Source: JAHEEL01 sp964195545
GTDB lineage: Bacteria > Actinomycetota > Acidimicrobiia > Spongiisociales > UBA5794
Direction of reading: 5' to 3'
NCBI GenBank assembly: GCA_964195545.1
Contig: CAXMQQ010000019.1
Span: 1 to 64,000, forward strand
DNA length: 64,000 nt
Position 1 is the first letter of the stretch. Each line of letters starts with the position of its first letter. Below the pieces are notes generated by a model, which saw only the letters and a program-made list of their open reading frames with translations, searched no databases and was not told the origin of the DNA. Below are positions 26,885-34,766 of the stretch, piece after piece. Both the position numbers and the translations under genes were made by a program.

Positions 26885-27461
26885 CTTGCACCTCCCTCTC
26901 GGTTGCCAGCCGATGCGCCTGCTCGAGAGCGATGCCGGCGTGAATCACGACTTCTCCGATCGGCTTCTCCCAACCGGTTGCGTCGACCTGCAGACGGTTG
27001 CCGTCCCATGACGCTCCCCAGGGCTCGGAGGGAAGCCCCTGAGAATCGATGAAGTCGATCACGAGAACGTCACGAGATGGTCCGCCGTCCGGATCCTTCT
27101 CTGCGGCGCAGTAGACACCGTCGACAGCCTCCCAGGATACGAAGACCGGTTCGTCGCCCGGCATCCCAACGGCAATGACAATCCCGTCTTCGCGAAGCAC
27201 GAGCACGGGCGAGCGACGGATGAGTGACGTCACAGCGTATCCGAAGAGGCCGACACCGCCGGCGAGCATGAACGCTCCCCACACATAATCGGATCGTCGT
27301 TGGCTCCTTCCCTTCGACGTGATCTCGTCGTTGTTGGTGTCGGGAGGTGTCGAGACCCAGTGACCCCACATGACGTCCACGGCCCCAAGCATCAAGAACA
27401 AGCCGACGAGTCCGAACAGGAACAAACGGATGGGTGATCGATCGACTCTGAGCAGACTCAC
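26877..27461 (-). CDS. Hypothetical two-helix membrane protein
   Basis: A 194-residue protein with two membrane segments, about residues 12-32 (LFLFGLVGLFLMLGAVDVMW) and 60-80 (VWGAFMLAGGVGLFGYAVTSLI), followed by a soluble domain of about 110 residues reminiscent of a PH-like beta fold (LVLREDGIVIAVGM...VSWEAVDGVY). No family was recognised with confidence. It overlaps pyrE by 4 nt upstream and nfo by 8 bp downstream, so the three are probably cotranscribed. Confidence 0.7.
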   Translation of the reverse strand: MSLLRVDRSPIRLFLFGLVGLFLMLGAVDVMWGHWVSTPPDTNNDEITSKGRSQRRSDYVWGAFMLAGGVGLFGYAVTSLIRRSPVLVLREDGIVIAVGMPGDEPVFVSWEAVDGVYCAAEKDPDGGPSRDVLVIDFIDSQGLPSEPWGASWDGNRLQVDATGWEKPIGEVVIHAGIALEQAHRLATEREVQDD

Positions 27462-28018
27462 TGTTCGACCCCCAGATCTCGCGGAACGACGAGCGCTAAG
27501 TATGGGATTCCCGCCGCCGCAACCTTGCCGGCTGCGATACCGTTACTCCGGTCCACAAGCGTGATTACCTGGGCGATCTGGATCCCGGCCTCTGAGAGAG
27601 CCTCGATCGCTTCGAACATGGCCGATCCGGTTGTGGTGGTGTCCTCAAGAACGGCGACGACATCGTCGGGACCGACGGGGCCAACCAGTCGACCACCCGT
27701 TCCGTGCCCCTTGGCCTCCTTCCTGACGGAGAACGCCCGCAACGGACGACCGACTGCCTCACCCGCCACAGCCGTCGCTACGGCGATCGGATCGGCCCCC
27801 ATCGTCAACCCGCCGACCGCTGTGACATCGGAACCGAGCGCTTCGAGGACCGCTTCGCCGACGGTGACGGCTCCCGCTCCATCGAACGTGGTCTGACGCG
27901 CATCGATGTACCAATCGGAGACCGCTCCTGATCGCAGGATGAACGGTCCGTCGGTCCGAACAGCATGTGCCATGAGATGCTTGACAAGTCGTTGTTTCGG
28001 GGTTGACTCAGGGCTCAA
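27458..28018 (-). CDS. pyrE: Orotate phosphoribosyltransferase
   Basis: A 186-residue PRTase joining orotate and PRPP to OMP in pyrimidine synthesis. The PRPP loop is VVAVLEDTTTTGSAMFEAIEAL, and the catalytic Lys region is FSVRKEAKGHGTGGRLVG. The N-terminal FILRSGAVSDWYIDARQTTFD is the usual orotate-side strand. No other pyr gene is adjacent. Confidence 0.95.
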   Translation of the reverse strand: MSPESTPKQRLVKHLMAHAVRTDGPFILRSGAVSDWYIDARQTTFDGAGAVTVGEAVLEALGSDVTAVGGLTMGADPIAVATAVAGEAVGRPLRAFSVRKEAKGHGTGGRLVGPVGPDDVVAVLEDTTTTGSAMFEAIEALSEAGIQIAQVITLVDRSNGIAAGKVAAAGIPYLALVVPRDLGVEQ

Positions 28019-28109
28019 GAAGAAATCCTAGAAATCGCTCAAGGAATACCGGTCGGGGTCGATACATTAATCAGACAGGATGCCTTCCTACCTCCCGTCA
28101 AAGCCCGAG

Positions 28110-28136
28110 CCGAAGCCGCCGAGAGGCGGCTTTCGG
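28110..28136. terminator. GC-rich hairpin in the pyrE / phosphatase divergent gap
   Basis: An 11-bp stem with one bulged T and a GAGA loop (GAAGCCGCC-GAGA-GGCGGCTTTC core). It lies between two divergent genes, where a terminator is unexpected, so it may end a short unannotated transcript or act as a leader structure. Confidence 0.4.
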
Positions 28137-28216
28137 TTCGTCTGGGGTCAGAATTCCGCCATGCACGACTACCCGCCGCCGTTTGCCGACTGACTCTGAC
28201 CGGCTCGGCACCGTCC

Positions 28217-28222
28217 TATCGT
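28217..28222 (+). promoter_or_regulatory. Leaderless -10 (TATCGT)
   Basis: TANNNT hexamer ending 7 nt before the ATG at 28230. Confidence 0.5.
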
Positions 28223-28229
28223 CCAGCCG

Positions 28230-28913
28230 ATGGAACTCATCTTCATCCGTCACGGACAGCCTGCGTGGAGCGTCGAAGGACTCACCCAACCCGATCCCTT
28301 CCTCACAGAGACCGGGCGCGAACAGGCCGAACTCTGCGCGCAGCGGATCTTCGAGGGCGATCACCCGCTGACAGAACTCGTCGTGTCGCCGGCCCTCCGG
28401 TCGCAGCAGACCGCAGCGCCGATCGCCCGACTCACCGGTCTACAGATAACGACCGTCGACGACATCGTCGAGATCAAGATGCCGGATTGGACCGGCAGAC
28501 TCGAAGAGACGGTGCGACGAATCTTCCGCGAGGCTCAACACCGACCGCCGGAAGAATGGTGGGACGGACTCGATGGCGGAGAGTCGTTTCGCGACTTCCA
28601 CGAACGGGTAACGACGGCACTTCTCGGCATTCTCGCCGAACGCGGCGTACGCCCGGACCCAGATCGGGAGCACCTCTGGTTCGTCGACGATCCCAATCAG
28701 CGGATAGCCATCGTGGCTCACGGAGGAACGAACGCGGTCGCTATCGGGTTTCTCCTCGGTGCGGCTCCTACGCCGTGGGAGTGGGAGCGGTTCATCCTCT
28801 ACCACGCCTCGTTCGCGAGGCTCCGGGCCGTCCCCCTCGGTGGCGAACACGTGTGGTCTCTCCGCACCTTCAACGACCGGGAACACCTCCCCCTCGATCT
28901 CCGGACGCGATAG
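28230..28913 (+). CDS. Histidine phosphatase (phosphoglycerate-mutase-like) family protein
   Basis: A 227-residue enzyme with the phosphohistidine motif RHG at about residues 7-9 (IFIRHGQPAW), the second catalytic His in VAHGGTN (about 169), and the supporting Arg in SPALRSQQTA. The family covers cofactor-dependent mutases and diverse phosphatases; the substrate cannot be told from sequence. The gene runs convergently into the prenyltransferase gene, 15 bp apart. Confidence 0.9.
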   Translation: MELIFIRHGQPAWSVEGLTQPDPFLTETGREQAELCAQRIFEGDHPLTELVVSPALRSQQTAAPIARLTGLQITTVDDIVEIKMPDWTGRLEETVRRIFREAQHRPPEEWWDGLDGGESFRDFHERVTTALLGILAERGVRPDPDREHLWFVDDPNQRIAIVAHGGTNAVAIGFLLGAAPTPWEWERFILYHASFARLRAVPLGGEHVWSLRTFNDREHLPLDLRTR

Positions 28914-28928
28914 ACGATTCGGTCGCCC

Positions 28929-29705
28929 CTATTTGCCGTAGCGGCGGGTTCTCCTGGTGAAGTCACGGAGGGAGCGGAGGAAGTCGACATAGCGGAATGC
29001 CGGCCAGTAGACGTCGACAAAGGCGTACTCGGCATAGGCGGATTGCCACAACAGGAATCCCGAAAGGCGCGCTTCGCCCGAGGTCCGGATGACGAGGTCC
29101 GGATCGGGGAGACCCGCCGTATAGAGATTGGCGGCGATGCCGTCGGCGTCGATACGCTCCGCGACATCGTCAGTGCCATCCATAGACAGTTTCGCGACCA
29201 GGTCCTTCACCGCGTCAACGATCTCCTGTCGGCCACCGTAGGCAAGGGCGATCGTCACCCTTCGATCACCGTTCGGCATGCGCTCCTCGAGTCGCTTCGC
29301 CGCTGCCCCAAGGTCCGCAGGCAACCGGTCAAGACTCCCGATGAATCGCACCCCCACGTCGTGCCCGGTCAAAGCGTTCGGAATCTCTTCGAAGAGTTCC
29401 ATCAAGACTTCGTAGTACGGAACGAGCTCCTCGTCCGGTCTCGCGAGATTCTCCTTCGATAGCAACCAGCAGGTGACCGCCGGGATTTCGAGTTCATCCG
29501 ACCAGTTGAGGAACTCGACGAACTTCGCCATCCCAACCCGATACGAGGCCTGGTAGTCGGGGAGACCCTCGCTTCTGGCGTAGCGACGGTGTCCGTCGTG
29601 GATGACGCCGATGTGGCGCGGGAGACGGTCCCGGTCAAGTGTCGCTAGCAACCGATCTTCATAGAGCCGATAGAGCGGTCGAGTCGCTGTCTCACGAATT
29701 CCCAT
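28929..29705 (-). CDS. Cis-isoprenyl diphosphate synthase (UppS/Z-FPP synthase family)
   Basis: A 258-residue cis-prenyltransferase that extends allylic diphosphates for lipid-carrier synthesis. Its length and sequence resemble the short mycobacterial Z-farnesyl diphosphate synthase as much as UppS. The N-terminal catalytic block reads HIGVIHDGHRRYARSEG, where most members have DGN.RWA: the essential Asp is kept but Asn and Trp are replaced by His and Tyr. ENLARPDEEL and DLVIRTSGEARLSGFLLWQSAYAEY are conserved. The ATG at 29705 fits the family start. Confidence 0.9.
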   Translation of the reverse strand: MGIRETATRPLYRLYEDRLLATLDRDRLPRHIGVIHDGHRRYARSEGLPDYQASYRVGMAKFVEFLNWSDELEIPAVTCWLLSKENLARPDEELVPYYEVLMELFEEIPNALTGHDVGVRFIGSLDRLPADLGAAAKRLEERMPNGDRRVTIALAYGGRQEIVDAVKDLVAKLSMDGTDDVAERIDADGIAANLYTAGLPDPDLVIRTSGEARLSGFLLWQSAYAEYAFVDVYWPAFRYVDFLRSLRDFTRRTRRYGK

Positions 29706-29799
29706 GCGGGTCTCATGGTAGAGGCGGAACACGGGTGCGCACACAGTTACGCGCCGTGGCAACATGGGTCTCGAATGGGGGAGAGAGGAGGCCACCAGC

Positions 29800-30198
29800 G
29801 TGGCCATGTCAGAGGAACACAAAGCGGCGCTCGCCCAAGGTCGTCGCGAGTCGAAGGCGATCAAGGCGTATCTCCGAGCGATCGCCGTACCGAAGCGGAG
29901 GGGTCGTCCCGTGACTCCTGAGGCGCTCGAAGCGAAGATCGCTGCACTCGACGACAAGGTGCTCACCGAGAGGGACCCGCTTGCTCGCGTGGACCTGTAT
30001 CAGGCGAGGATCGACGCCCAGGCGGCCCTCGACGATATGACCGAACCGGCCGATCTCGACGCTCTTGAGGCAGGATTCGTCGCGTACGCCTCCTCGTACT
30101 CGGATCGCAAGGGGATCACGTGGCCTGCGTGGCGTGAGGCCGGTGTCTCGGCCGCCGTGCTCGCTGCTTCGGGCGTGAAACGCACCCGGAAGGCATGA
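29800..30198 (+). CDS. Conserved actinobacterial hypothetical protein, basic and helical
   Basis: About 132 residues from GTG 29800 (GGAGG 8 nt upstream), or 130 from ATG 29806. MSEEHKAALAQGRRESKAIKAYLRAI is followed by the short basic motif PKRRGRPVTPEALEAKI, resembling an AT-hook-like RGRP element, then a predicted coiled-coil or helical-hairpin region (residues about 50-90). The protein is rich in Ala, Lys, Arg and Glu. Small proteins opening with SEEHKAALA are, to my recollection, widespread in actinobacteria without assigned function. Confidence 0.7.
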   Translation: MAMSEEHKAALAQGRRESKAIKAYLRAIAVPKRRGRPVTPEALEAKIAALDDKVLTERDPLARVDLYQARIDAQAALDDMTEPADLDALEAGFVAYASSYSDRKGITWPAWREAGVSAAVLAASGVKRTRKA

Positions 30199-30211
30199 CC
30201 GCGGCCGTCGT

Positions 30212-30250
30212 TTGTGCCAACGACCACCTCCGATGTGGTCCTAAGCACAA
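30212..30250. repeat. 39-bp palindromic repeat, copy B
   Basis: Begins TTGTGCCAACGACCAC and ends GTGGTCCTAAGCACAA. Same length and arm layout as copy A at 26070-26108, with 25 of 39 positions identical. It lies 14 bp after a stop codon and upstream of the PAQR gene promoter. Confidence 0.8.
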
Positions 30251-30288
30251 TCGAAGAAATCCCGGCTTGTGTTCATTCGGTCCGTCGG

Positions 30289-30294
30289 TACTCT
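30289..30294 (+). promoter_or_regulatory. Leaderless promoter (-35 TTGTGT, -10 TACTCT)
   Basis: -10 hexamer ending 7 nt before the ATG at 30302. A TTGTGT at 30267-30272 gives 16-bp spacing for the -35. Confidence 0.55.
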
Positions 30295-30301
30295 TCGCCG
30301 C

Positions 30302-30976
30302 ATGAACCTCCCTGTCCCGCGCTGGACGCTCGGGAAGATGCAGAACCCGGTTCGCGGGTTCCTCCACGGGGCTGCCGCCGTCGCGGGCCTCGTCGGAACG
30401 ATCTTCCTCATGTTCCACGCCCCGAACTGGCCAAGTCGGATAGCCGTCCTCGTGTTCGGCCTCGCCGTGATGGCGCTCTACACGACGAGCTCTCTCTATC
30501 ACGCGATCCCGTGGCGAGAACGGTGGAAGAGACGCATGCAGCGGATGGACCACTCGATGATCTACGTGCTCATCGCCGGCACCTACACACCAGTCGCCGC
30601 GATCGTTCTCGACACGCCGTGGCAGTGGATCGTACTGGCGATGGTGTGGACCATCACGATCGCTGGCGTCGTTCAGAAGGGGCTCTTCCCGAAGGTCCCC
30701 GGATGGATTTCTGTGATGATGTCGACGATCCTCGGCTGGATCGGAATCTTCTTCTTCTGGCCGATGATCCAGCGGCTCGGTTGGCTACCCGTCGGGTTCG
30801 TCCTTGCCGGCGGCGTGCTCTACACGGTCGGAATGGTGTTCCTCGTCACGAACCGTCCTCGTTTGTGGCCACGGGTCTTCTCGTATCACGAGGTGTTCCA
30901 CATACTGACCGTCTCTGCGACGTCGCTACATTTCCTCGTGATCTGGCGGTACGTCATCCCACTCGCCGCCGCATAG
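30302..30976 (+). CDS. PAQR/hemolysin-III family membrane protein
   Basis: A 224-residue seven-helix membrane protein of the hemolysin III/YqfA (TrhA) group, distant relatives of adiponectin receptors. Family metal-site motifs are kept: SSLYHAIPW near the end of helix 2, MDHSMIYVLIAGTYTP at helix 3, and SYHEVFHILTVSATSLHF in the last helix. Proposed roles are hydrolase or membrane-fluidity control. The start is set by the promoter spacing; an in-frame ATG 33 bp upstream would fall inside the promoter. Confidence 0.92.
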   Translation: MNLPVPRWTLGKMQNPVRGFLHGAAAVAGLVGTIFLMFHAPNWPSRIAVLVFGLAVMALYTTSSLYHAIPWRERWKRRMQRMDHSMIYVLIAGTYTPVAAIVLDTPWQWIVLAMVWTITIAGVVQKGLFPKVPGWISVMMSTILGWIGIFFFWPMIQRLGWLPVGFVLAGGVLYTVGMVFLVTNRPRLWPRVFSYHEVFHILTVSATSLHFLVIWRYVIPLAAA

Positions 30977-31016
30977 AACGAGTCGGAGACCCCGATCGTG
31001 CCTATCGACGGATCGG

Positions 31017-31358
31017 CTAGTACCGCTCGGGGCGAGTCGGACCGGGAACGCGGATAAGCAGCAGTCGCCCGTCCACGTAGCCGCCGTTGTGGAAGCCGTA
31101 CTCCTCGCCGGGAGAGATGTGGATCGTGTCACCCGGACCCGCCCGGAAGGTCTCCCCTTCGACACGGAATTCCAAGTCACCCACCACCACGACGTACATG
31201 CGGTGCGTCTTCTCCGAGACTCTGCTGTCACGCTCTGCTCCCATCGGGACCAGGATCTCGGCGACCGATCCGATCGAGAACACGTCAGGAGAGAGCTCGC
31301 GTACGGTGAAGTCTCCGAACTGGAACGGGGCTGCATCGGCGTATCGTTTGAGTTCCAT
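31017..31358 (-). CDS. Small cupin-domain protein
   Basis: A 113-residue single cupin. The two cupin motifs are visible: G...S.VSEKTHRMYVVVVGDLEFRVEG and GDTIHISPGEEYGFHNGG, where the histidines and Glu may bind a metal, though the first motif has fewer histidines than usual. Possible roles range from sugar isomerase to sensor. The start at 31358 lies 6 nt after TACTAT, so the transcript is probably leaderless. Confidence 0.85.
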   Translation of the reverse strand: MELKRYADAAPFQFGDFTVRELSPDVFSIGSVAEILVPMGAERDSRVSEKTHRMYVVVVGDLEFRVEGETFRAGPGDTIHISPGEEYGFHNGGYVDGRLLLIRVPGPTRPERY

Positions 31359-31364
31359 GGGTCG

Positions 31365-31370
31365 ATAGTA
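31365..31370 (-). promoter_or_regulatory. Leaderless -10 (TACTAT) for the cupin gene
   Basis: TANNNT hexamer ending 6 nt before the ATG at 31358. The promoter region is shared divergently with the small Cys-rich gene. Confidence 0.5.
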
Positions 31371-31434
31371 CGACATTGAGGACCGCCGGAATCCAATTCG
31401 TTGATCAGTTTGCTTTTCTGTCACACCCGGCGGA

Positions 31435-31440
31435 TACGGT
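31435..31440 (+). promoter_or_regulatory. Leaderless -10 (TACGGT) for the small Cys-rich gene
   Basis: TANNNT hexamer ending 6 nt before the ATG at 31447. A TTGCTT at 31410-31415 is a possible -35 at 19-bp spacing. Confidence 0.5.
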
Positions 31441-31446
31441 GTTCCC

Positions 31447-31596
31447 ATGATCGAAACAACCCCCACACACAGCATGACTGACGAGCAAGTCGAGGAGTGG
31501 TTCGCTGCAGCCGGACTGAACGTCAGCGTCGTCGGGAACTGCCCGTCAAGGGAGTGCCCATCCTGCGACGCAGATTCCGTCCCGAAAGCAGCCTGA
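31447..31596 (+). CDS. 49-residue Cys-rich small protein
   Basis: A short gene easily missed by gene finders. It encodes 49 residues beginning MIETTPTHSMTDEQVEEWF; the second half reads VVGNCPSRECPSCDADSVPK. The three cysteines in CPSRECPSC could form a zinc or thiol site, perhaps in a dimer. TDEQVEEWFAAAG is a plausible amphipathic helix. Supported by a well-placed leaderless -10. An internal ATG at residue 10 is an alternative start. No family was assigned. Confidence 0.6.
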   Translation: MIETTPTHSMTDEQVEEWFAAAGLNVSVVGNCPSRECPSCDADSVPKAA

Positions 31597-31677
31597 CGCA
31601 TCATCGACGGCTGAATGAGCCACCCGACCTCCGCGATCGTTCACCCAACCCACCGGCACGCCGCCGGCGTAGGACTC

Positions 31678-33030
31678 CTAGACGAGCAGTCTGCGAAGCT
31701 CCTTGATTTGGTCGGCAACGGACTCGAATGAGCCGCCACGGGGCGACCTTCTCGCCTTGACGGAGCCCCTCGGATCGAGGAGGGCGAGATCTTCGGGGAT
31801 CAGTTGGTGATGGGTCGCCTCGAGTTCGCCGACCGTCACGTCGGTGAAGTCCCTGCCCTCCTCCTTCAGGGCTGCAACGAGCCCCCCGACGGCGCGATGG
31901 GCTTCGCGGAACGGAACCCCCCGAGAGACGAGGGCCTCAGCGAGATCGAGGCCGACGACCCAGGATGACGGAGGGGGTGGATCGAACCGGGCGGTTTCGA
32001 TCATCCCGGTCAGCGCCGACAGCGCCGTCGTAAGCACGTCGTCGGCATGGAACACCGCCCGCTTGTCCTCTTGAAGGTCCCGGTTGTAAGACAGCGGGAG
32101 CCCCTTCTGAAGAGCGAGAAGGCCCGTGAGGTCTCCGATAACTGTGGCGGCCTTGCCACGGGCGAGTTCTGCGATATCCGGATTCTTCTTATGTGGAAGG
32201 GCCGACGAGCCGGTCGTGTAGGCGTCGTCGTACTCTGCCCAGGCGTACTCCTCCGTCGCCCACAGAACGAGTTCCTCAGAGAGTCGCGACAGGTGAGCCA
32301 TCGTCTGGGCGGCCGCGAACACGTACTCCGCAGCGAAGTCTCTCGACGACACAGCATCGAGGGAGTTCGCGAATGCAGCATGGAAACCGAGGCTCTCGGC
32401 AACCAGGTCAGGGCGCAGAGGCAGTGCGCTCCCTGCCGATGCTCCCGCACCGAGGGGGGACACGTCGATGCGTTCCCGTGCTCCGACGAACCGATCGACG
32501 TCTCGCAGCAGCATCCAAGTGTATGCGAGCAGGTGGTGAGCGAACGGGATCGCCTGAGCCTGTTGGAGGTGTGTGTATGAGGCCACGATCGCGTCGCCCG
32601 CCTTGTCCGCTTGGTCGACCAGTACTCGAGTGAGGTGTTGGATCTGCTCGATCCGATGATCGGTGGCTCGCCGCAAGTAGAGCCGAAGGTCGAGGGCGAT
32701 CTGATCGTTGCGGGAACGGCCCGTATGGAGCCGGCCGGCGTCGTCGCCGATCATCTCGCCGAGACGGCGTTCGACCGCAGTATGGACGTCCTCATCGGTC
32801 TCCCGGAACTCGAACCGGCCCGCGTGTGCTTCGTCGAGCACGTGTTCGAGTCCCTCCCTGATCCGTATGACGGCATCGGCGTCGAGCAGACCGACCTCGC
32901 CGAGCATGGCGACATGAGCGAGCGATCCGGTCACGTCGTCGACCAGCAAGCGCCGGTCCGACGTGTCCGCAGTGAACCGCCACAGTGTCTCGTCGGGCCC
33001 CGACGCAAAGCGCCCGTTCCACAACGTCAT
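31678..33030 (-). CDS. argH: Argininosuccinate lyase
   Basis: A 450-residue fumarase/aspartase-superfamily lyase splitting argininosuccinate into arginine and fumarate, the last step of arginine synthesis. The signature GSSALPHKKNPD carries the catalytic Ser loop; LHTGRSRNDQIALDLRLYLR and SYTHLQQAQAIPFAHHLLAY are the other conserved regions. Full length. GGAG lies upstream of the ATG at 33030. Separated from argG by 67 bp that contain a palindromic repeat. Confidence 0.98.
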   Translation of the reverse strand: MTLWNGRFASGPDETLWRFTADTSDRRLLVDDVTGSLAHVAMLGEVGLLDADAVIRIREGLEHVLDEAHAGRFEFRETDEDVHTAVERRLGEMIGDDAGRLHTGRSRNDQIALDLRLYLRRATDHRIEQIQHLTRVLVDQADKAGDAIVASYTHLQQAQAIPFAHHLLAYTWMLLRDVDRFVGARERIDVSPLGAGASAGSALPLRPDLVAESLGFHAAFANSLDAVSSRDFAAEYVFAAAQTMAHLSRLSEELVLWATEEYAWAEYDDAYTTGSSALPHKKNPDIAELARGKAATVIGDLTGLLALQKGLPLSYNRDLQEDKRAVFHADDVLTTALSALTGMIETARFDPPPPSSWVVGLDLAEALVSRGVPFREAHRAVGGLVAALKEEGRDFTDVTVGELEATHHQLIPEDLALLDPRGSVKARRSPRGGSFESVADQIKELRRLLV

Positions 33031-33049
33031 GGGCGCTCCACGCCGTACT

Positions 33050-33078
33050 GAGTAGTGAGTAGTGAGTACTCACTACTC
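33050..33078. repeat. Short tandem/palindromic repeat between argG and argH
   Basis: Tandem copies of GAGTAGT run into a perfect 22-bp palindrome at 33057-33078 with arms GAGTAGTGAGT and ACTCACTACTC. It can form an 11-bp hairpin in the argG-argH mRNA and may attenuate or stabilise argH expression. Confidence 0.75.
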
Positions 33079-33097
33079 GCCAGCGGCAGCCGGCGCC

Positions 33098-34315
33098 TCA
33101 TTCCCCTTCTCCCATTCGCTTCTCTGCAAAGGTTCTCAGCCTGAGGCTCTGGAGACGGATGAAGCCATCGGCGTCGGACTGGTCGTAGACCTCGTCGGCT
33201 TCGAAGGTCACCGTTGCCTCGTCGTAGAGATCATGGCTCGTTGAACGGCGCCCTTCAACCACGACCTGTCCCTTGTACAGCCGAAGCCTGGCTTCTCCAT
33301 TGACACGAGTCTGCACGTCGTCCATGAACGCTTGGAGTGCTTCTCTCTCCGGCGAGTACCAGAACCCGTTGTAGACCATCTCCGCGTACCGGTTCGAGAG
33401 CTCGTCGCGCAGGTGCATCACCTCTCTATCGAGCGTCAACGACTCAACTGCGCGGTGGGCGTGATAGACCACCGTTCCTCCCGGTGTCTCATAAACGCCG
33501 CGGCTCTTCATCCCGACGAAGCGGTTCTCGACGATGTCGATGCGACCGACGCCGTGCCGTCCACCGATCTCGTTCAGCAGCGTCAACAGCTCGACCGGGG
33601 CCATCTCGACACCGTTCACCGACACCGGATTCCCTGATCGGAACCCGATCGTGATGACCTCCGGCGCGTCGGGGGCATCCTCGGGATCTGTCGTCATGCG
33701 GAACATACCGGACGGCGGACCCACCCACGGATCCTCAAGCACTCCACCCTCATAGGAGATGTGGAGAAGATTCGCGTCCATGGAATACGGCATTTCGGGG
33801 GAGGTCGGCACAGGGATGTTGAAGCGCTTCGCATACGCCTCGAGATCGGCTCGGCCCTTCATGTCCCACTCGCGCCACGGAGCGATCACCTTGATGTCCG
33901 GTTTCAGTGCATAGGCCGACAGTTCAAACCTCACTTGATCGTTCCCCTTGCCGGTTGAGCCGTGGGCAATGGCATCGGCACCGGTCTCCTCGGCGACCCG
34001 TACCAGGCCCTTCGAAATGACCGGCCTGGCCAGCGACGTACCCATGAGGTAGTAGCCCTCGTAGAGAGCACTGGAGCGCACTGCCGGGAACACGTAGTCC
34101 TTGACGAACTCCTCCTTGAGGTCTTCGGTAATCGCCTCGACGGCCCCTGTCGCCAGCGCCTTCTCGTGAGCCTCCTCGGCCTCTTCTCCCTGGCCGACGT
34201 CTGCCGTGTAGGTCACGACCTCGGCTCCATACTCCTCGATGATCCACCTCAAGATGATGGACGTGTCGAGGCCGCCGCTGTATGCGAGAACGACCTTTTT
34301 GATTCCTCGGTTCAC
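33098..34315 (-). CDS. argG: Argininosuccinate synthase
   Basis: A 405-residue ATP-dependent synthase joining citrulline and aspartate. The PP-loop VLAYSGGLDTSIILRWI lies near the N-terminus; AIAHGSTGKGNDQVRFELSAYAL and the C-terminal tetramer helix (PEREALQAFMDDVQ) are typical. The start is GTG at 34315 with AAGGAG 6 nt upstream, 1 bp from the argR stop, so translation is probably coupled. Confidence 0.98.
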   Translation of the reverse strand: MNRGIKKVVLAYSGGLDTSIILRWIIEEYGAEVVTYTADVGQGEEAEEAHEKALATGAVEAITEDLKEEFVKDYVFPAVRSSALYEGYYLMGTSLARPVISKGLVRVAEETGADAIAHGSTGKGNDQVRFELSAYALKPDIKVIAPWREWDMKGRADLEAYAKRFNIPVPTSPEMPYSMDANLLHISYEGGVLEDPWVGPPSGMFRMTTDPEDAPDAPEVITIGFRSGNPVSVNGVEMAPVELLTLLNEIGGRHGVGRIDIVENRFVGMKSRGVYETPGGTVVYHAHRAVESLTLDREVMHLRDELSNRYAEMVYNGFWYSPEREALQAFMDDVQTRVNGEARLRLYKGQVVVEGRRSTSHDLYDEATVTFEADEVYDQSDADGFIRLQSLRLRTFAEKRMGEGE

Positions 34316-34316
34316 A

Positions 34317-34766
34317 TCAGACTCCTTCAATGTCAGCGGCCACTGTCGCCGCCCCAACAGACTCTTGAACGGCGACGAACACGGTGTCGTCACCGGCAAC
34401 GGTGCCAAGCACTCCTGGCATGCCGGCGGCATCGATCTTCCCCGCCACGAGGTGTGCGGCACCCGGTGGTACACGGAGGACAACGAGCGGGCCGGTCGCC
34501 ACCACAGACTCAACGAACTCGTTCACTGCAACAGCGAGCACCGAACGAGCGCGATGAACCTCGCCCGGGTCCTGGACTCGGTAGCGAGATACGTCGCCAT
34601 CCCTCACCTTCATCGCCCCAATCGCCTCAAGGTCACGCGATATCGTCGCCTGGGTGACGTCATGTCCTGCATCGGCGAGGAGCCGCCGCAACTGTGCCTG
34701 GCTCTCGATTGCTTCGGTCGTGACCAGTCGGGCCGCGAGTCGCCTCCTGACTTCGGTGGAGGTCAC
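34317..34766 (-). CDS. argR: Arginine repressor
   Basis: A 149-residue hexameric regulator. The winged-helix N-terminus is VTTEAIESQAQLRRLLADAGHDVTQATISRDLEAIGAMKVRDGD; the C-terminal arginine-binding domain has ATGPLVVLRVPPGAAHLVAGKID and GTVAGDDTVFVA. The GTG start overlaps argB by 4 nt. It presumably represses this operon through the palindrome in front of argC. Confidence 0.97.
   Translation of the reverse strand: MTSTEVRRRLAARLVTTEAIESQAQLRRLLADAGHDVTQATISRDLEAIGAMKVRDGDVSRYRVQDPGEVHRARSVLAVAVNEFVESVVATGPLVVLRVPPGAAHLVAGKIDAAGMPGVLGTVAGDDTVFVAVQESVGAATVAADIEGV

Noticed and set aside
28003..28136. Small RNA between pyrE and the phosphatase gene (TTGACT, then a hairpin)
   Set aside because: The -10 match is weak, the hairpin lacks a U run, and no known RNA family is recognised; kept only as a hairpin entry.
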